Assembly (NCBI GenBank): GCA_903907865.1
Contig: CAIVPR010000074.1
Location: 42,938-106,937, forward strand
Origin: an uncultured Acidobacteriia bacterium
GTDB lineage: Bacteria; Acidobacteriota; Terriglobia; Bryobacterales; Bryobacteraceae
DNA length: 64,000 bases
Reading direction: 5' to 3'
The notes beneath the pieces were generated by a model. The model worked only from the letters and a program-made list of their open reading frames with translations. It did not search any database and was not told the origin of the DNA. The number at the start of each line of letters is the position of its first letter. Position 1 is the stretch's first letter. This document shows positions 1-8,669 of the stretch, piece after piece. Position numbers and translations under genes: made by a program.

Positions 1-193
1 GGGCTGCTCCTACGAGACCTTCGCCAGCGCCGACATGCTGGAAATCGAAACACTGGGCCCCCTGACAGTCCTGCAGCCAGGGGAATGGGTTACGCACACC
101 GAAAAGTGGTGGTTACACCGTGAAGTGTCGATCCCGGAGTGGACAGACGCGGGCATCGACGCCGCGCTGCTGCCCTTGCTGGCCCTTCGTTAG
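1..193 (+). CDS. C-terminal fragment of an unrecognised protein
   Basis: The open frame enters from the left edge (first full codon at base 2) and stops at TAG 191-193, giving the last 63 residues. The text includes CSYETF, MLEIETLGPL and WWLHRE. In my recollection this resembles the end of secreted aldose-epimerase-like or DUF4380-type proteins, but that is weak. The start lies outside the window. The stop is 24 bases upstream of lipA, so the two may be co-transcribed. Confidence 0.6.
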   Translation, partial: GCSYETFASADMLEIETLGPLTVLQPGEWVTHTEKWWLHREVSIPEWTDAGIDAALLPLLALR

Positions 194-217
194 GAGCTGC
201 CGCGCGATAATCAAGGT

Positions 218-1120
218 TTGTCGCCGCTCGTCCAAATCACGCCCGCCAGGCCCCGCCTTCCAGAGTGGGCGCGCAAGCCCCGGACGCATTTCGAGTCGCT
301 GAACAAGCTGAAATCGGAACTGCGGGCGCACAATCTGCATACGGTGTGCGAGTCGGCGCGCTGCCCCAACATCCACGAGTGCTTCAACCGCAGTGCGGCC
401 ACCTTCATGATCCTCGGCAACCGGTGCACGCGCGGATGCGGCTTCTGCTCGGTCCCGAAGGGCAATCCCAGGTTGCACGACATGCGTTTGGACCCCTTGG
501 AACCGGCCAACGTCGCGCGGATGGCCGCTTCCATGCAACTCAAGTACGTCGTCATCACGTCTGTGAACAGGGATGATTTGGACGACGGCGGCTCGACGCA
601 CTTCGCCGAGACAGTCCGTGAGGTCCGTGGCGCGCTACCGCAAGCGCGGGTCGAGGTCCTGACGCCGGATTTCGAGGGCAACATGGACGCCGTAGCGCGC
701 GTGCTCGATGCCGCCCCCCACGTTTTCAACCATAATATGGAGACCGTGCCCCGGTTGTACAAGCGTGTGCGGCCGCAGGCGAACTACCGGCAGTCGCTGG
801 ATGTGCTCGCGTTTGCCCGCAGGTATAGCCCCGGTACGATTACGAAGTCCGGTTTCATGGTGGGCTTGGGGGAGACCGGGCCTGAAGTCGAGCAACTGCT
901 GCGCGATCTCCGCGAGCAGGACGTTGATGTCGCGACAATCGGCCAATACCTGCAGCCGACCCGGCGCAATCTCCCCGTGGCCGGGTATGTGGCGCCGGAG
1001 CAGTTCGACGCCTATCGGGATTTCGGCCTCTCTCTCGGGTTCCGCATGGTTTTCAGCGGCCCTCTGGTGCGGAGTTCGTACATGGCCGACATCGTCAGCG
1101 AACAGGCGGCGCATCCGTGA
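218..1120 (+). CDS. lipA: Lipoyl synthase
   Basis: Radical SAM enzyme that inserts two sulfur atoms into octanoyl-carrier domains of the 2-oxoacid dehydrogenase and glycine-cleavage complexes to make lipoate. All hallmarks are visible: the auxiliary cluster cysteines C44-x4-C49-x5-C55, the radical SAM motif C70-x3-C74-x2-C77 (CTRGCGFC), and the conserved RSSY near the C-terminus (SSYMAD). At 300 residues it has the usual family length. The start is TTG 218, the only start-type codon before the conserved PEWARK segment in this frame; AAGG lies only 1-2 bases upstream, so the exact start is less certain than the identity. Its TGA overlaps the GTG of lnt, which implies translational coupling of two lipid-linked modification genes. 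Confidence 0.97.
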   Translation: MSPLVQITPARPRLPEWARKPRTHFESLNKLKSELRAHNLHTVCESARCPNIHECFNRSAATFMILGNRCTRGCGFCSVPKGNPRLHDMRLDPLEPANVARMAASMQLKYVVITSVNRDDLDDGGSTHFAETVREVRGALPQARVEVLTPDFEGNMDAVARVLDAAPHVFNHNMETVPRLYKRVRPQANYRQSLDVLAFARRYSPGTITKSGFMVGLGETGPEVEQLLRDLREQDVDVATIGQYLQPTRRNLPVAGYVAPEQFDAYRDFGLSLGFRMVFSGPLVRSSYMADIVSEQAAHP

Positions 1121-2553
1121 TCTTGAACTGGGTCCTCGCGCTGCTGTCTGGCGGGCTCCTGGTCCTGCTGTATCCCCCGTACAACCTGACGTTGTTGGCA
1201 CCCTTCGCGCTTGTACCCTTGCTGCTGGCGACGGTACGGGAGCCTCGCTGGAAATTGCGGTTGGCCATGGGCTACGCGGCAGGTTTCCTCTATTGGTTCG
1301 GGCTCACCAACTGGATCCATTCTACGCTGGCGAAGTATGGCGGAGTTGGCCCGCTCGGGGCATGGGCGCTGTTTGTACTCCTATGTCTGGCGAAAGCGGT
1401 CCAGATGGGCGTGTTCGCGGCCCTCGCGGGGCGCGTATATGCAAAGCCGTTCGGCATCCCCGCAGTCGCCGCGTTGTGGGTCGTGATCGAGTGGACCCAG
1501 GTCTGGGTGGGCTTCGAGTGGCTGAATCTCGGTAACGCGGGGGCCGAGATGTCGGTGCTGGCGAGGGTGGCCCCGATCACCGGCGTTTGGGGCATGTCGT
1601 TTGCCTTTGCCCTGATGTCTGGCGTGATCACCGGGCTCTTCCTGAAGCGCCGCCTGGTAAGCCTTTGGCTGCTGGGTTTCGGCTTGCTTGCGCTCCTGCC
1701 CGACCTGCCGGAACCAACGCGCGGAAACAAGTCCGCCATCGTAGTCCAGCCGAATCTGCAGGACGACACCATCTGGAGTTCGGAACTGGTCGCCAACGTC
1801 TCCAACCACTTGGCCGAGTTGTCCCTCTCGCCGGTGTTGGGCCGCGAGGACTTCGACTTTATCGTGTGGCCGGAAATGCCTCTCACGTTGCGCGACGTCG
1901 ACCCGGATGTCCAAGCCTTGGCTGCCCGGGTCACCACCGCATCCGGCGCGGCGCTCCTGCTTGGCGCGGTCGCCCGCAGCTTCGACCAGTTGCCGTACAA
2001 CTCCGCGCTGCTGGTCGGCCCGGACGGCAAACAGATCAGCCGGTACGACAAGATCAATCTGGTGCCGTTCGGCGAGTACGTGCCCAAGCCCCTCGACTTC
2101 CTGGTGAACAAGATCTCGACCGAGGCGGGCGATTTCCAAGCGGGCACTAAGGTTGTCGTTTCGGCGTCGAAGGGCCATCGAAGCGGCACTTTCATTTGCT
2201 ACGAGGCCGTCTACCCGGATTTCGTCCGCAAGTTCGTCCTAGGCGGTGCCGAGGTTCTGTTCAACCTGTCCAATGACAGCTGGGCCGGAAGTGTCTCGGC
2301 CCGCCACCAGCACCTGCAGATTGCGCGGATGCGGGCAGCAGAGAACGGGCGATGGCTGGTGAGGGTCACCAACGACGGAGTTACCGCAGCCATCGACCCT
2401 GCCGGACGGCTGGTAGACGCACTGCCGGAAGCGCACGAAGCCGCTGCCCGTTTTCGCTTCCAGTATCGGGGCGACCTGACCCCGTACACGCGGTATGGCG
2501 GCTGGTTCGTGGCTTTGTGCGCCCTGGTGTCGGTAGCCGCTCTGGTGCTCTAG
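1117..2553 (+). CDS. lnt: Apolipoprotein N-acyltransferase
   Basis: Inner-membrane enzyme that adds the third acyl chain to the N-terminal cysteine of lipoproteins. The first ~200 residues are hydrophobic with several membrane helices (for example VLALLSGGLLVLLYP and FGFGLLALLPD regions). The rest is a periplasmic nitrilase-fold domain with the Glu-Lys-Cys triad in VWPEMPL (about E253), RYDKINLVPFGEYVP (about K312) and FICYEAVYPD (about C361). A final hydrophobic helix closes the protein. Length 478 is normal. Start GTG 1117 overlaps the lipA stop as GTGA; no separate Shine-Dalgarno is needed if translation is coupled. Confidence 0.96.
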   Translation: MILNWVLALLSGGLLVLLYPPYNLTLLAPFALVPLLLATVREPRWKLRLAMGYAAGFLYWFGLTNWIHSTLAKYGGVGPLGAWALFVLLCLAKAVQMGVFAALAGRVYAKPFGIPAVAALWVVIEWTQVWVGFEWLNLGNAGAEMSVLARVAPITGVWGMSFAFALMSGVITGLFLKRRLVSLWLLGFGLLALLPDLPEPTRGNKSAIVVQPNLQDDTIWSSELVANVSNHLAELSLSPVLGREDFDFIVWPEMPLTLRDVDPDVQALAARVTTASGAALLLGAVARSFDQLPYNSALLVGPDGKQISRYDKINLVPFGEYVPKPLDFLVNKISTEAGDFQAGTKVVVSASKGHRSGTFICYEAVYPDFVRKFVLGGAEVLFNLSNDSWAGSVSARHQHLQIARMRAAENGRWLVRVTNDGVTAAIDPAGRLVDALPEAHEAAARFRFQYRGDLTPYTRYGGWFVALCALVSVAALVL

Positions 2554-2568
2554 ATTCGGCGCATACCG

Positions 2569-3108
2569 CTATTTTCCGGCCAGGACCTTGTCGAGCATGG
2601 CCCGCAGGTTCTTCTCCTGCGAGTCTTTGATCATTTCCGGGCTGTCACCGGTGAAGTGCGCCCTGATCACGCCGGTCTTGTCGATGAAAACGATCTGGGG
2701 CACGAACATCGGGTCGTTCTCCGGGAGCCCGAGGAACTTCATGATGTAGCCCTGCTCGCTGTAGCCGACGGTGAAGGTGGGCTGGAATTGCTTCTGGAAG
2801 GCAGGAATGTGCAGCGAGGACATCGGTTCAATTGCCGACGCGATCACCTTGACGCCTTTCGCGGCATATTCTGTCTGGATCTTGTTCAGAATGCCGGTTG
2901 TGTACTGACAGTGGGGACAGGTTGTCTCAATCACAGCCATGACCACCGTCTGGCCCCGCAGCTGGCTCAGCCACGTATAGGTTTCCGGTGCCGTTTGGAT
3001 GCCGATGTCCGTCGCGGGGCGCGGTATCTTGGGCGCGGCGGGGGCCGGGGACTGCGCTTGCAGTGTCAGCGTGGCGGCGAGCAGGAGGGCGGGGAAGAAG
3101 CGCTTCAT
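2569..3108 (-). CDS. Secreted TlpA/AhpC-like thioredoxin-fold protein
   Basis: 179 residues. A signal peptide (MKRFFPALLLAATLTLQAQ) is followed by a thioredoxin-like domain with the redox motif CPHC at C64/C67 (TTCPHCQY). The pattern VPQIVFIDKTGVIRAHFTGD is typical of the second half of TlpA/peroxiredoxin-like domains. It probably acts in the periplasm as a thiol reductase or oxidase; the substrate cannot be told. The open frame extends 9 codons upstream, but the Met at 3108 starts a clean signal peptide and has a -10-like TATGCT six bases upstream, so I use it. It is convergent with lnt, with 15 bases between the stops. Confidence 0.8.
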   Translation of the reverse strand: MKRFFPALLLAATLTLQAQSPAPAAPKIPRPATDIGIQTAPETYTWLSQLRGQTVVMAVIETTCPHCQYTTGILNKIQTEYAAKGVKVIASAIEPMSSLHIPAFQKQFQPTFTVGYSEQGYIMKFLGLPENDPMFVPQIVFIDKTGVIRAHFTGDSPEMIKDSQEKNLRAMLDKVLAGK

Positions 3109-3114
3109 GCTATT

Positions 3115-3120
3115 AGCATA
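3115..3120 (-). promoter_or_regulatory. -10-like TATGCT for the thioredoxin-fold gene
   Basis: On the minus strand TATGCT ends 6 bases before the ATG at 3108, so the predicted transcript would begin at or next to the start codon. No -35 box or Shine-Dalgarno is evident. Confidence 0.35.
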
Positions 3121-3168
3121 CGTCGCAGCCCGCAAATGGTGAGGATCGCGGTGGATTGGCAGATTGCC

Positions 3169-3927
3169 TTAGTTGCGGGGCAGAAACCGGCGGATGCCGT
3201 AGTCGTACACTGCTGCTCCCAGGATTCCACCGAGGATCGGTCCCACGATCGGCACCCAGAACAGCTTGGGGCCGTCCGTCAGGCCATTGTTCTTGAATCC
3301 GGCCACCGCTGCAAAGAGCCGTGGGCCGAAGTCGCGCGCCGGGTTGATGGCGTATCCATGCATGCCGCCGAAGCCCATGCCGATCACTACTACCACCAAG
3401 CCGACCATCAGCGGGGTCAGATTGGCACCGGGGGACTGGTTGCGCTCGTCGGTGATGGCAAAGATCATCAGCACCAGCAGCGCCGTCCCGATGGTCTGGT
3501 CCAGCAGCCCCGCAAAGGGAACATTGGGGAACGCAGCGAAGGTGGTGAAGACGCCAGCTGTCTTCTCCAAGGTGGGATCGAACTTCTGGAAGGCGGGGAG
3601 GTAGTTCCAATACACCATGGCGGCACCAACAAACGCGCCAGCCGTTTGCACCAGCGAGTAGGGTAGGACCTTGCGCCACGGGAAGTCGCGGTAAACGGCC
3701 AACGCGACTGTCACCGCGGGGTTGAGATGCGCGCCGCTGATCCTTCCGGCGATATAGATGCCCATCGTGACGGCCAAACCCCACGCGATCGTGATGTTCG
3801 TGTAGCCACCCATCACGACCTCGCCCGGCACGCCGCTGCCGAAGAGGACCACCATCGCAACGACGCCGTTGCCGAAAAGAATAAGCACCAAGGTGCCGAG
3901 GAATTCTGCGAGCAGTTCAGGGAGCAT
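3169..3927 (-). CDS. glpF: Aquaglyceroporin (MIP family)
   Basis: Six-helix membrane channel for glycerol and other small solutes. Both half-helix signatures are present: HLNPAVT (N69-P70-A71) and AINPARDFGPR (around residue 194). Asp after the second NPAR is the GlpF-type signature, which favours a glycerol facilitator over a strict water channel. N-terminal LLAEFLGTLVLILFGNG is the usual first helix. At 252 residues it is slightly short but complete. It starts 54 bases from the divergent kinase gene, so promoters for both must lie in 3928-3981. No glycerol kinase gene is adjacent. Confidence 0.93.
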   Translation of the reverse strand: MLPELLAEFLGTLVLILFGNGVVAMVVLFGSGVPGEVVMGGYTNITIAWGLAVTMGIYIAGRISGAHLNPAVTVALAVYRDFPWRKVLPYSLVQTAGAFVGAAMVYWNYLPAFQKFDPTLEKTAGVFTTFAAFPNVPFAGLLDQTIGTALLVLMIFAITDERNQSPGANLTPLMVGLVVVVIGMGFGGMHGYAINPARDFGPRLFAAVAGFKNNGLTDGPKLFWVPIVGPILGGILGAAVYDYGIRRFLPRN

Positions 3928-3981
3928 GTTTGTAGGAACCGAATGTGGATTCTATCATTCTCTGTTACGCTGTGAGGAATC

Positions 3982-6729
3982 GTGACGGAGGAAGACTGGA
4001 GTACGGTCGAGGCGCATTTCAGCGCCTTGATGGAATTGAGGCATGCGGATCGTGCCTCCGGCTTGGCGCGGATCGCGGACGAAGCGATCCGGCGCGAGGT
4101 CGCGTCCCTGCTCGCCAACGCGGATGAAGGCACGCTGCACCTGCCCGGAATCGGCGGTGTTGCGGCGGACCTGCAATCGGACCGCACCCGAACGGTGTCG
4201 GAGTCGATGTCGAAAGACGGCTCCGGGGCGCAGTTTGACCGCGCCGGCCGTCGCTTGGGGCCATGGCGGTTGCTCCACCGGCTGGGACAGGGCGGCCAAG
4301 GGACGGTATTCGAGGCGGTGCGGGACGACGGAGCCTATGAGCAGCGCGCCGCCGTCAAGATCGTCAACCGCGACATCGACAGCGAGCTGTCCCGACGGCG
4401 CTTTCGTCACGAGCGCAGGATTCTTGCCGCCTTGGAGCACCCCAACATTGCGAGGTTGCTGGATGGCGGCGAATCGTCAGACGGCCAGCCATACTTGGTG
4501 ATGGAGTTCGTCGAAGGCCGTCCGCTGGTGGCGGCCACTGCCGGATGGAGCGTCCGACGGAAACTTGAGTTGTTCCGGGACATAGTCGACGCGGTCGCCT
4601 TCGCGCACCGGCATCTGATCGTCCACCGGGATCTGAAACCGTCGAACATCCTGGTCACGGCGGACGGAGTGCCGAAGCTGCTCGATTTCGGCATCGCCAA
4701 GCTGATTGAAGAGGAGGGAGTCGCCGAAACCGGGGCACATACCGTTACTTCGGCGGGGATGCACACGCCGGACTACGCGTCGCCCGAGCAGATCCACGGC
4801 AAACCGGCTGGAATTGCATCCGACATCTATTCCTTGGGTGCCGTGCTCTACGAACTTCTGAGCGGTTCCAAGCCTCATCGGCTGGAGAGCTACTCCACGG
4901 CGGACGTGTACCGGGCCATTTGCCTCGACGAACTCCGGTTGCCGAGTAAGCGAGTCGAGTCTTTGGAACTCGGGCGGCAACTGCGGGGCGATCTCGACAC
5001 CATGGTGTTGGCGGCGATGGTGCGGCAGCCGGAAAAGCGCTACCCGTCGGCGGAGGCGTTCGCGGCGGAAATAGACCGATATCTGGAGGGACGCCCGTTA
5101 TCGGTCCGGCCGGCGTCAGCCGTGGAACGCTGGTGGAAATTCGCTCGGCGCAACCGGGTCGCCGTTGGTGCCGCCGCGATGGTGTTGTTGGCCGTTGCGA
5201 CGGGCACGGCGGTGTCGGTGCGGGAGGCCAAGATCGCAAACCAGCGCTTCCAACAGGTGCGGCGGCTGGCGCATAGTTTCGTTTTCGACTACAACGACGA
5301 GTTGGCGCGGGTGGAAGGCACCACGGCAGTTCGCGAGCGGATGGTGCGGACTGCCGTCGAATATCTCGACAGCTTGTCCGCAGGCGCGTCGGGCGACAGG
5401 AGTTTGCAGCTCGAGTTGGCCGACGCCTACCAGCAAGTCGGCAACGCCCAAGGTTTCCCCACGCAACCAAGCCTCGGCCACACCGACCAGGCAATTGCCA
5501 GCTACCGCAAGGCTGCGGCGATTCGCGCCGCAGTGGGCGCCACCACCGCGAAGGAACTCCTGGCGAGGGCCAATTCTTACAACCGCTACGCCCAGCTCAT
5601 GCGGTTTGCCGGAAATACCTCAGAGGCTGCCCGCAACATGGCCCTGGGGCTTCACGACGTGGAGGCTGCGGCGGAATCCAGCCCCGACGATGTCTCGATC
5701 CTGCGCACGCTGGCGAATTCGTGGTGCGGCCTGGGAGATCTCGACGAGGACGAAAACCGCCACACGAAGGCGTTTCAGGAGTTCACCAAGTGCGACCAGA
5801 TCGCGGGCACCGTGATCGCCAAGGCTCGTACGGTGGAGAATTTCGAGTTGGCGGCGGGTGCCAAGGAGCGGATCGCGACATCCTCCCAGGCAGCCGGTCG
5901 GATGCAGGCGTTTTTTGAAGCCGCGGCCGCCGACCAGGCCTTTGTGGACGAGGGCAGGAAGCTGGGTGCCAATACGCCGGTTCTGAATCGCCGCCAACTG
6001 TTCCTCAACCAGATGACGACGTTTTTCTACTATGATTTCGACGGGCCGAACATGTTGGATCCCGCGAAATCGTGGGAGTATGCGGAACGGTATCTCGCGT
6101 CGGCCCGCGAGGGGGTGGAGCGGGATCCGAACAACGCTTCGGCACAGTTGAGCCTGGCGATCGCGCTGTTCTCGGTGACGGTGTCACAGGAAGTGGACGA
6201 TGTTGCCGGAGCTTTGGCAAATGCGAGGGAATCGATCGAACGCTTGGACAAATTGGCGGTGGCAAAGAAGCAGTCGTACCTGGTGCAATCCCGCAGGGCG
6301 CATGGCTTGCGTCGGTTCACAGAGGTTTTGATGGCCGCCGGACACTTGCAGGAGGCGCGGCAGCGAGCGGCGGAAGCGGTCGCCGAGCAACGCAAGACTC
6401 TCACGCACGACGCGGGCGATCTCCACGAAGAGGCGGAGACGGCGGAAGCGCTGATGGCGGCAGGGGCGGTTGAGGACCGGCTGGGAGAACATTCACGCGC
6501 GCTCCCGCTGTTCGAGGAGGCTGGCCGGATGGTGTCGGACGTGGTGGCGCATAAGTGGTGGCGCATAACGCGGGCGAGTTGGCGACGACCTGCCTACAGT
6601 CGTTCTATTTCGAGGCGATGGAAGCCCATTGGAGGTCCGCGAAAGACCTCGGCCAAGCTCGGCACTGGTACCAGGAAGTCGAGAAATTGTGGTTGCGGCA
6701 GGACCAATCGAACGAGTTCGTCAAGTTGA
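3982..6729 (+). CDS. Ser/Thr protein kinase with TPR domain, frameshifted near its C-terminus
   Basis: Membrane receptor kinase of the PknB class. The N-terminal ~90 residues (EEDWSTVEAHFSALMEL) are the segment common in acidobacterial kinases. The catalytic domain spans ~94-375 with glycine loop LGQGGQGTVF (101-110), K126 in AAVKIV, HRD at 215-217, DFG at 235-237 and TPDYASPEQI. A membrane helix (VAVGAAAMVLLAVATG) lies near residue 395, then a helical TPR-like region to the end. Start GTG 3982 has GAGGA upstream. After VSDVVAH (nt ~6550) the frame runs into a 14-bp tandem duplication at 6541-6568. The remaining ~60 residues (Arg/Ser-rich, to the stop at 6729) do not look natural. Removing one copy gives VSDVVAHNAGELATT and joins this frame to the histidine kinase frame downstream. 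It is either a recent mutation or an assembly error. Confidence 0.88.
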   Translation: MTEEDWSTVEAHFSALMELRHADRASGLARIADEAIRREVASLLANADEGTLHLPGIGGVAADLQSDRTRTVSESMSKDGSGAQFDRAGRRLGPWRLLHRLGQGGQGTVFEAVRDDGAYEQRAAVKIVNRDIDSELSRRRFRHERRILAALEHPNIARLLDGGESSDGQPYLVMEFVEGRPLVAATAGWSVRRKLELFRDIVDAVAFAHRHLIVHRDLKPSNILVTADGVPKLLDFGIAKLIEEEGVAETGAHTVTSAGMHTPDYASPEQIHGKPAGIASDIYSLGAVLYELLSGSKPHRLESYSTADVYRAICLDELRLPSKRVESLELGRQLRGDLDTMVLAAMVRQPEKRYPSAEAFAAEIDRYLEGRPLSVRPASAVERWWKFARRNRVAVGAAAMVLLAVATGTAVSVREAKIANQRFQQVRRLAHSFVFDYNDELARVEGTTAVRERMVRTAVEYLDSLSAGASGDRSLQLELADAYQQVGNAQGFPTQPSLGHTDQAIASYRKAAAIRAAVGATTAKELLARANSYNRYAQLMRFAGNTSEAARNMALGLHDVEAAAESSPDDVSILRTLANSWCGLGDLDEDENRHTKAFQEFTKCDQIAGTVIAKARTVENFELAAGAKERIATSSQAAGRMQAFFEAAAADQAFVDEGRKLGANTPVLNRRQLFLNQMTTFFYYDFDGPNMLDPAKSWEYAERYLASAREGVERDPNNASAQLSLAIALFSVTVSQEVDDVAGALANARESIERLDKLAVAKKQSYLVQSRRAHGLRRFTEVLMAAGHLQEARQRAAEAVAEQRKTLTHDAGDLHEEAETAEALMAAGAVEDRLGEHSRALPLFEEAGRMVSDVVAHKWWRITRASWRRPAYSRSISRRWKPIGGPRKTSAKLGTGTRKSRNCGCGRTNRTSSSS
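6541..6568 (+). repeat. Perfect 14-bp tandem duplication inside a coding region
   Basis: GTGGTGGCGCATAA occurs twice in direct succession (6541-6554 and 6555-6568) with no mismatch. As 14 is not a multiple of three, it shifts the kinase frame. The second copy supplies the GTG from which the downstream frame can begin (6555). Confidence 0.95.
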
Positions 6730-6794
6730 AGCTGGCGCAAGTTCGGGGGATCGCCGGCGATTCCAGTAGCCGGGGCGTATTGTGGGTAGAGGGA

Positions 6795-8669
6795 ATGCCA
6801 GACAGGCTCAGCATCCACGCGCCAGTGTTGGTCAATACGCTCGGCCATTGCGCCGGGGCGATTGTCTTCGGCATCCTGTTCTATTTGCTGGTGCTGGATT
6901 GGCGGCGGAATAGGGGGGAGCGCGACGTGCTGCCCGCGATTGCGGCGGCGCTGGCCATGGTGTGGAACTTTGGATCGCTCATCGCGCTGGCGACGCCGGC
7001 CGGCGGGGACGCGCTGGCCGATGTCATTGTGGCGGGTAGTTTTTCCGTGCTGAGCCTGCTGCCGGCGGTCCTGTTGCACATCTCGCTGCGGGCGTCGCCG
7101 GTGGTAGCGGGTCGGCGGGCGCTGTGGGTGTCCGGGTATGTGGTGAGCGGGGCGGCCGTCGTGCTGCATTTGAGCGATCTGATCACCACTGCGCCGCGAT
7201 TCCATTACGCCGCTATCCTGCTGGTCACGGTCGGATTCGGACTGCTGACGGCAGTAACGGTGGCGCGGGAGAGTCTGTCCGGACATGGCCTCCCCCGACG
7301 GCGGGATGGCAGTGGCGCCCGGTTGGCCGGGGCGATGGTACTATTCCTTTTCGCGATTTCGTTCGTGCACTTCGAGACCTCGCGCGAGACGCGCTGGTCC
7401 GGCGAGGCGGCGTTCCACCACGCCGGAATCCCGTTGGCTCTGTTTGTTCTGCTGCAGGACTACCGGTTCCTGCTGCTCGACGCGTTCCTCCGCTTCCTGG
7501 TCAACGCGGTGTCGGCTGCCGTCAGCGTCGGCGCTGCGTACCTTGCGAATGCCAAACTGTCTCTGGTGGCGCGGGCCGAACGCGATCCGTTCCATGGCGG
7601 GCTGATTTTCGTCGGGGCGTGCTTGCTGCTCAGCCTCTTCGTGTACGTGCGGGGGCGCGTGCAGCGGTGGCTGACGCGGGTCGTCTTCCTGCGGGCCAAT
7701 ACCGACAAGGCCGTGACGGAACTGAGGGAAATCGCCGCCCAGGCTGGCGACGAGGCGGGCTACCTTACTGCCACCGGTACCTGCATCTCCCAGTTCCTGT
7801 CCGCCCCGCGATTTGAACTGGCGGAGGCGTCGGGCGAGCGGATTCCCGACGTCGCGGTCACGGTGGTGGATCCCGAAAAGTGGACCGTGCCCGCTTGGAC
7901 CCAGGCGGTCGCACCGTTGCGGTTCGCGCGGGGTGATTCGAAATTGCTGCTCCTCGGGTCGCGGTCAGGCGGGCGGCGCTACCTGAGCGAGGACATCGAG
8001 GCGCTGGACCGGTTGGCGGCCGTTGTCTGCGAGCACGTCGAGCGGATCCGGTCGTCGGAGATGCAGAATCTGGTCTCACGCGCGGAATTGAGGGCGCTCC
8101 AGGCCCAGATCAACCCGCACTTCTTCTTCAACGCCCTGAATACGCTCTACGGGACCATTGCGCGAGAGAATGCAGCGGCGCGACGGCTGGTGACAAATCT
8201 GGCCGACCTGTTCCGATATTCGTTCGCCGCGGACCGGGTCTTCATCCGTCTGGAAGAAGAGATGAAGATGGTGAGGGCGTATCTGGAGATCGAGGAATTG
8301 CGATTGGGGAAGAAGCTGGAATCCCGCATCGAAGTGGATCCGGAACTATTGGGGGTCGAGGTGCCGGTGCTTTCGATCCAGCCGCTGGTGGAAAATGCGG
8401 TGAAGCACGGCGTGGCGGCGCGGTCGGCCGGTGGTTTTGTGCGGCTGACAATCCGCCGGGAAGGACGGTCGGCAATCGTGGAGGTCGCCAATTCCGGCAC
8501 CTTCGGTGCTGCGCGCCAGCCCGACGCGTCGGGAACCGGCATGGGCATGGGCAATGTCCGGCGCCGCTTGGCGCTTTGTTACGGGGAGAGCGCGAGGCTT
8601 GATATGAAAACATCGGCGGAATCGACTTTGGTGTGGTTCCAAGTGCCGCTCACTGGAGAGGCCCGGTGA
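6795..8669 (+). CDS. LytS-type membrane histidine kinase
   Basis: The ATG-initiated product is 624 residues. Its frame is open from 6555 and upstream codons (YFEAMEAHW, ARHWYQEVEKLW) read as the missing TPR end of the kinase. Domains: about six to eight membrane helices over residues ~10-290, then a GAF-like linker, then a His_kinase domain (QAQINPHFFFNALNTLY, phospho-acceptor His about residue 441) and an HATPase_c domain with the N box VLSIQPLVENAVKHG and GMGNVRRRL. This architecture belongs to the LytS/YehU family that signals to LytTR regulators, and the next gene is one (GTGA overlap). The ATG at 6795 is a guess; the frame could also be translated from GTG 6555 or, in an unduplicated allele, as part of the kinase. 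Confidence 0.88.
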   Translation: MPDRLSIHAPVLVNTLGHCAGAIVFGILFYLLVLDWRRNRGERDVLPAIAAALAMVWNFGSLIALATPAGGDALADVIVAGSFSVLSLLPAVLLHISLRASPVVAGRRALWVSGYVVSGAAVVLHLSDLITTAPRFHYAAILLVTVGFGLLTAVTVARESLSGHGLPRRRDGSGARLAGAMVLFLFAISFVHFETSRETRWSGEAAFHHAGIPLALFVLLQDYRFLLLDAFLRFLVNAVSAAVSVGAAYLANAKLSLVARAERDPFHGGLIFVGACLLLSLFVYVRGRVQRWLTRVVFLRANTDKAVTELREIAAQAGDEAGYLTATGTCISQFLSAPRFELAEASGERIPDVAVTVVDPEKWTVPAWTQAVAPLRFARGDSKLLLLGSRSGGRRYLSEDIEALDRLAAVVCEHVERIRSSEMQNLVSRAELRALQAQINPHFFFNALNTLYGTIARENAAARRLVTNLADLFRYSFAADRVFIRLEEEMKMVRAYLEIEELRLGKKLESRIEVDPELLGVEVPVLSIQPLVENAVKHGVAARSAGGFVRLTIRREGRSAIVEVANSGTFGAARQPDASGTGMGMGNVRRRLALCYGESARLDMKTSAESTLVWFQVPLTGEAR

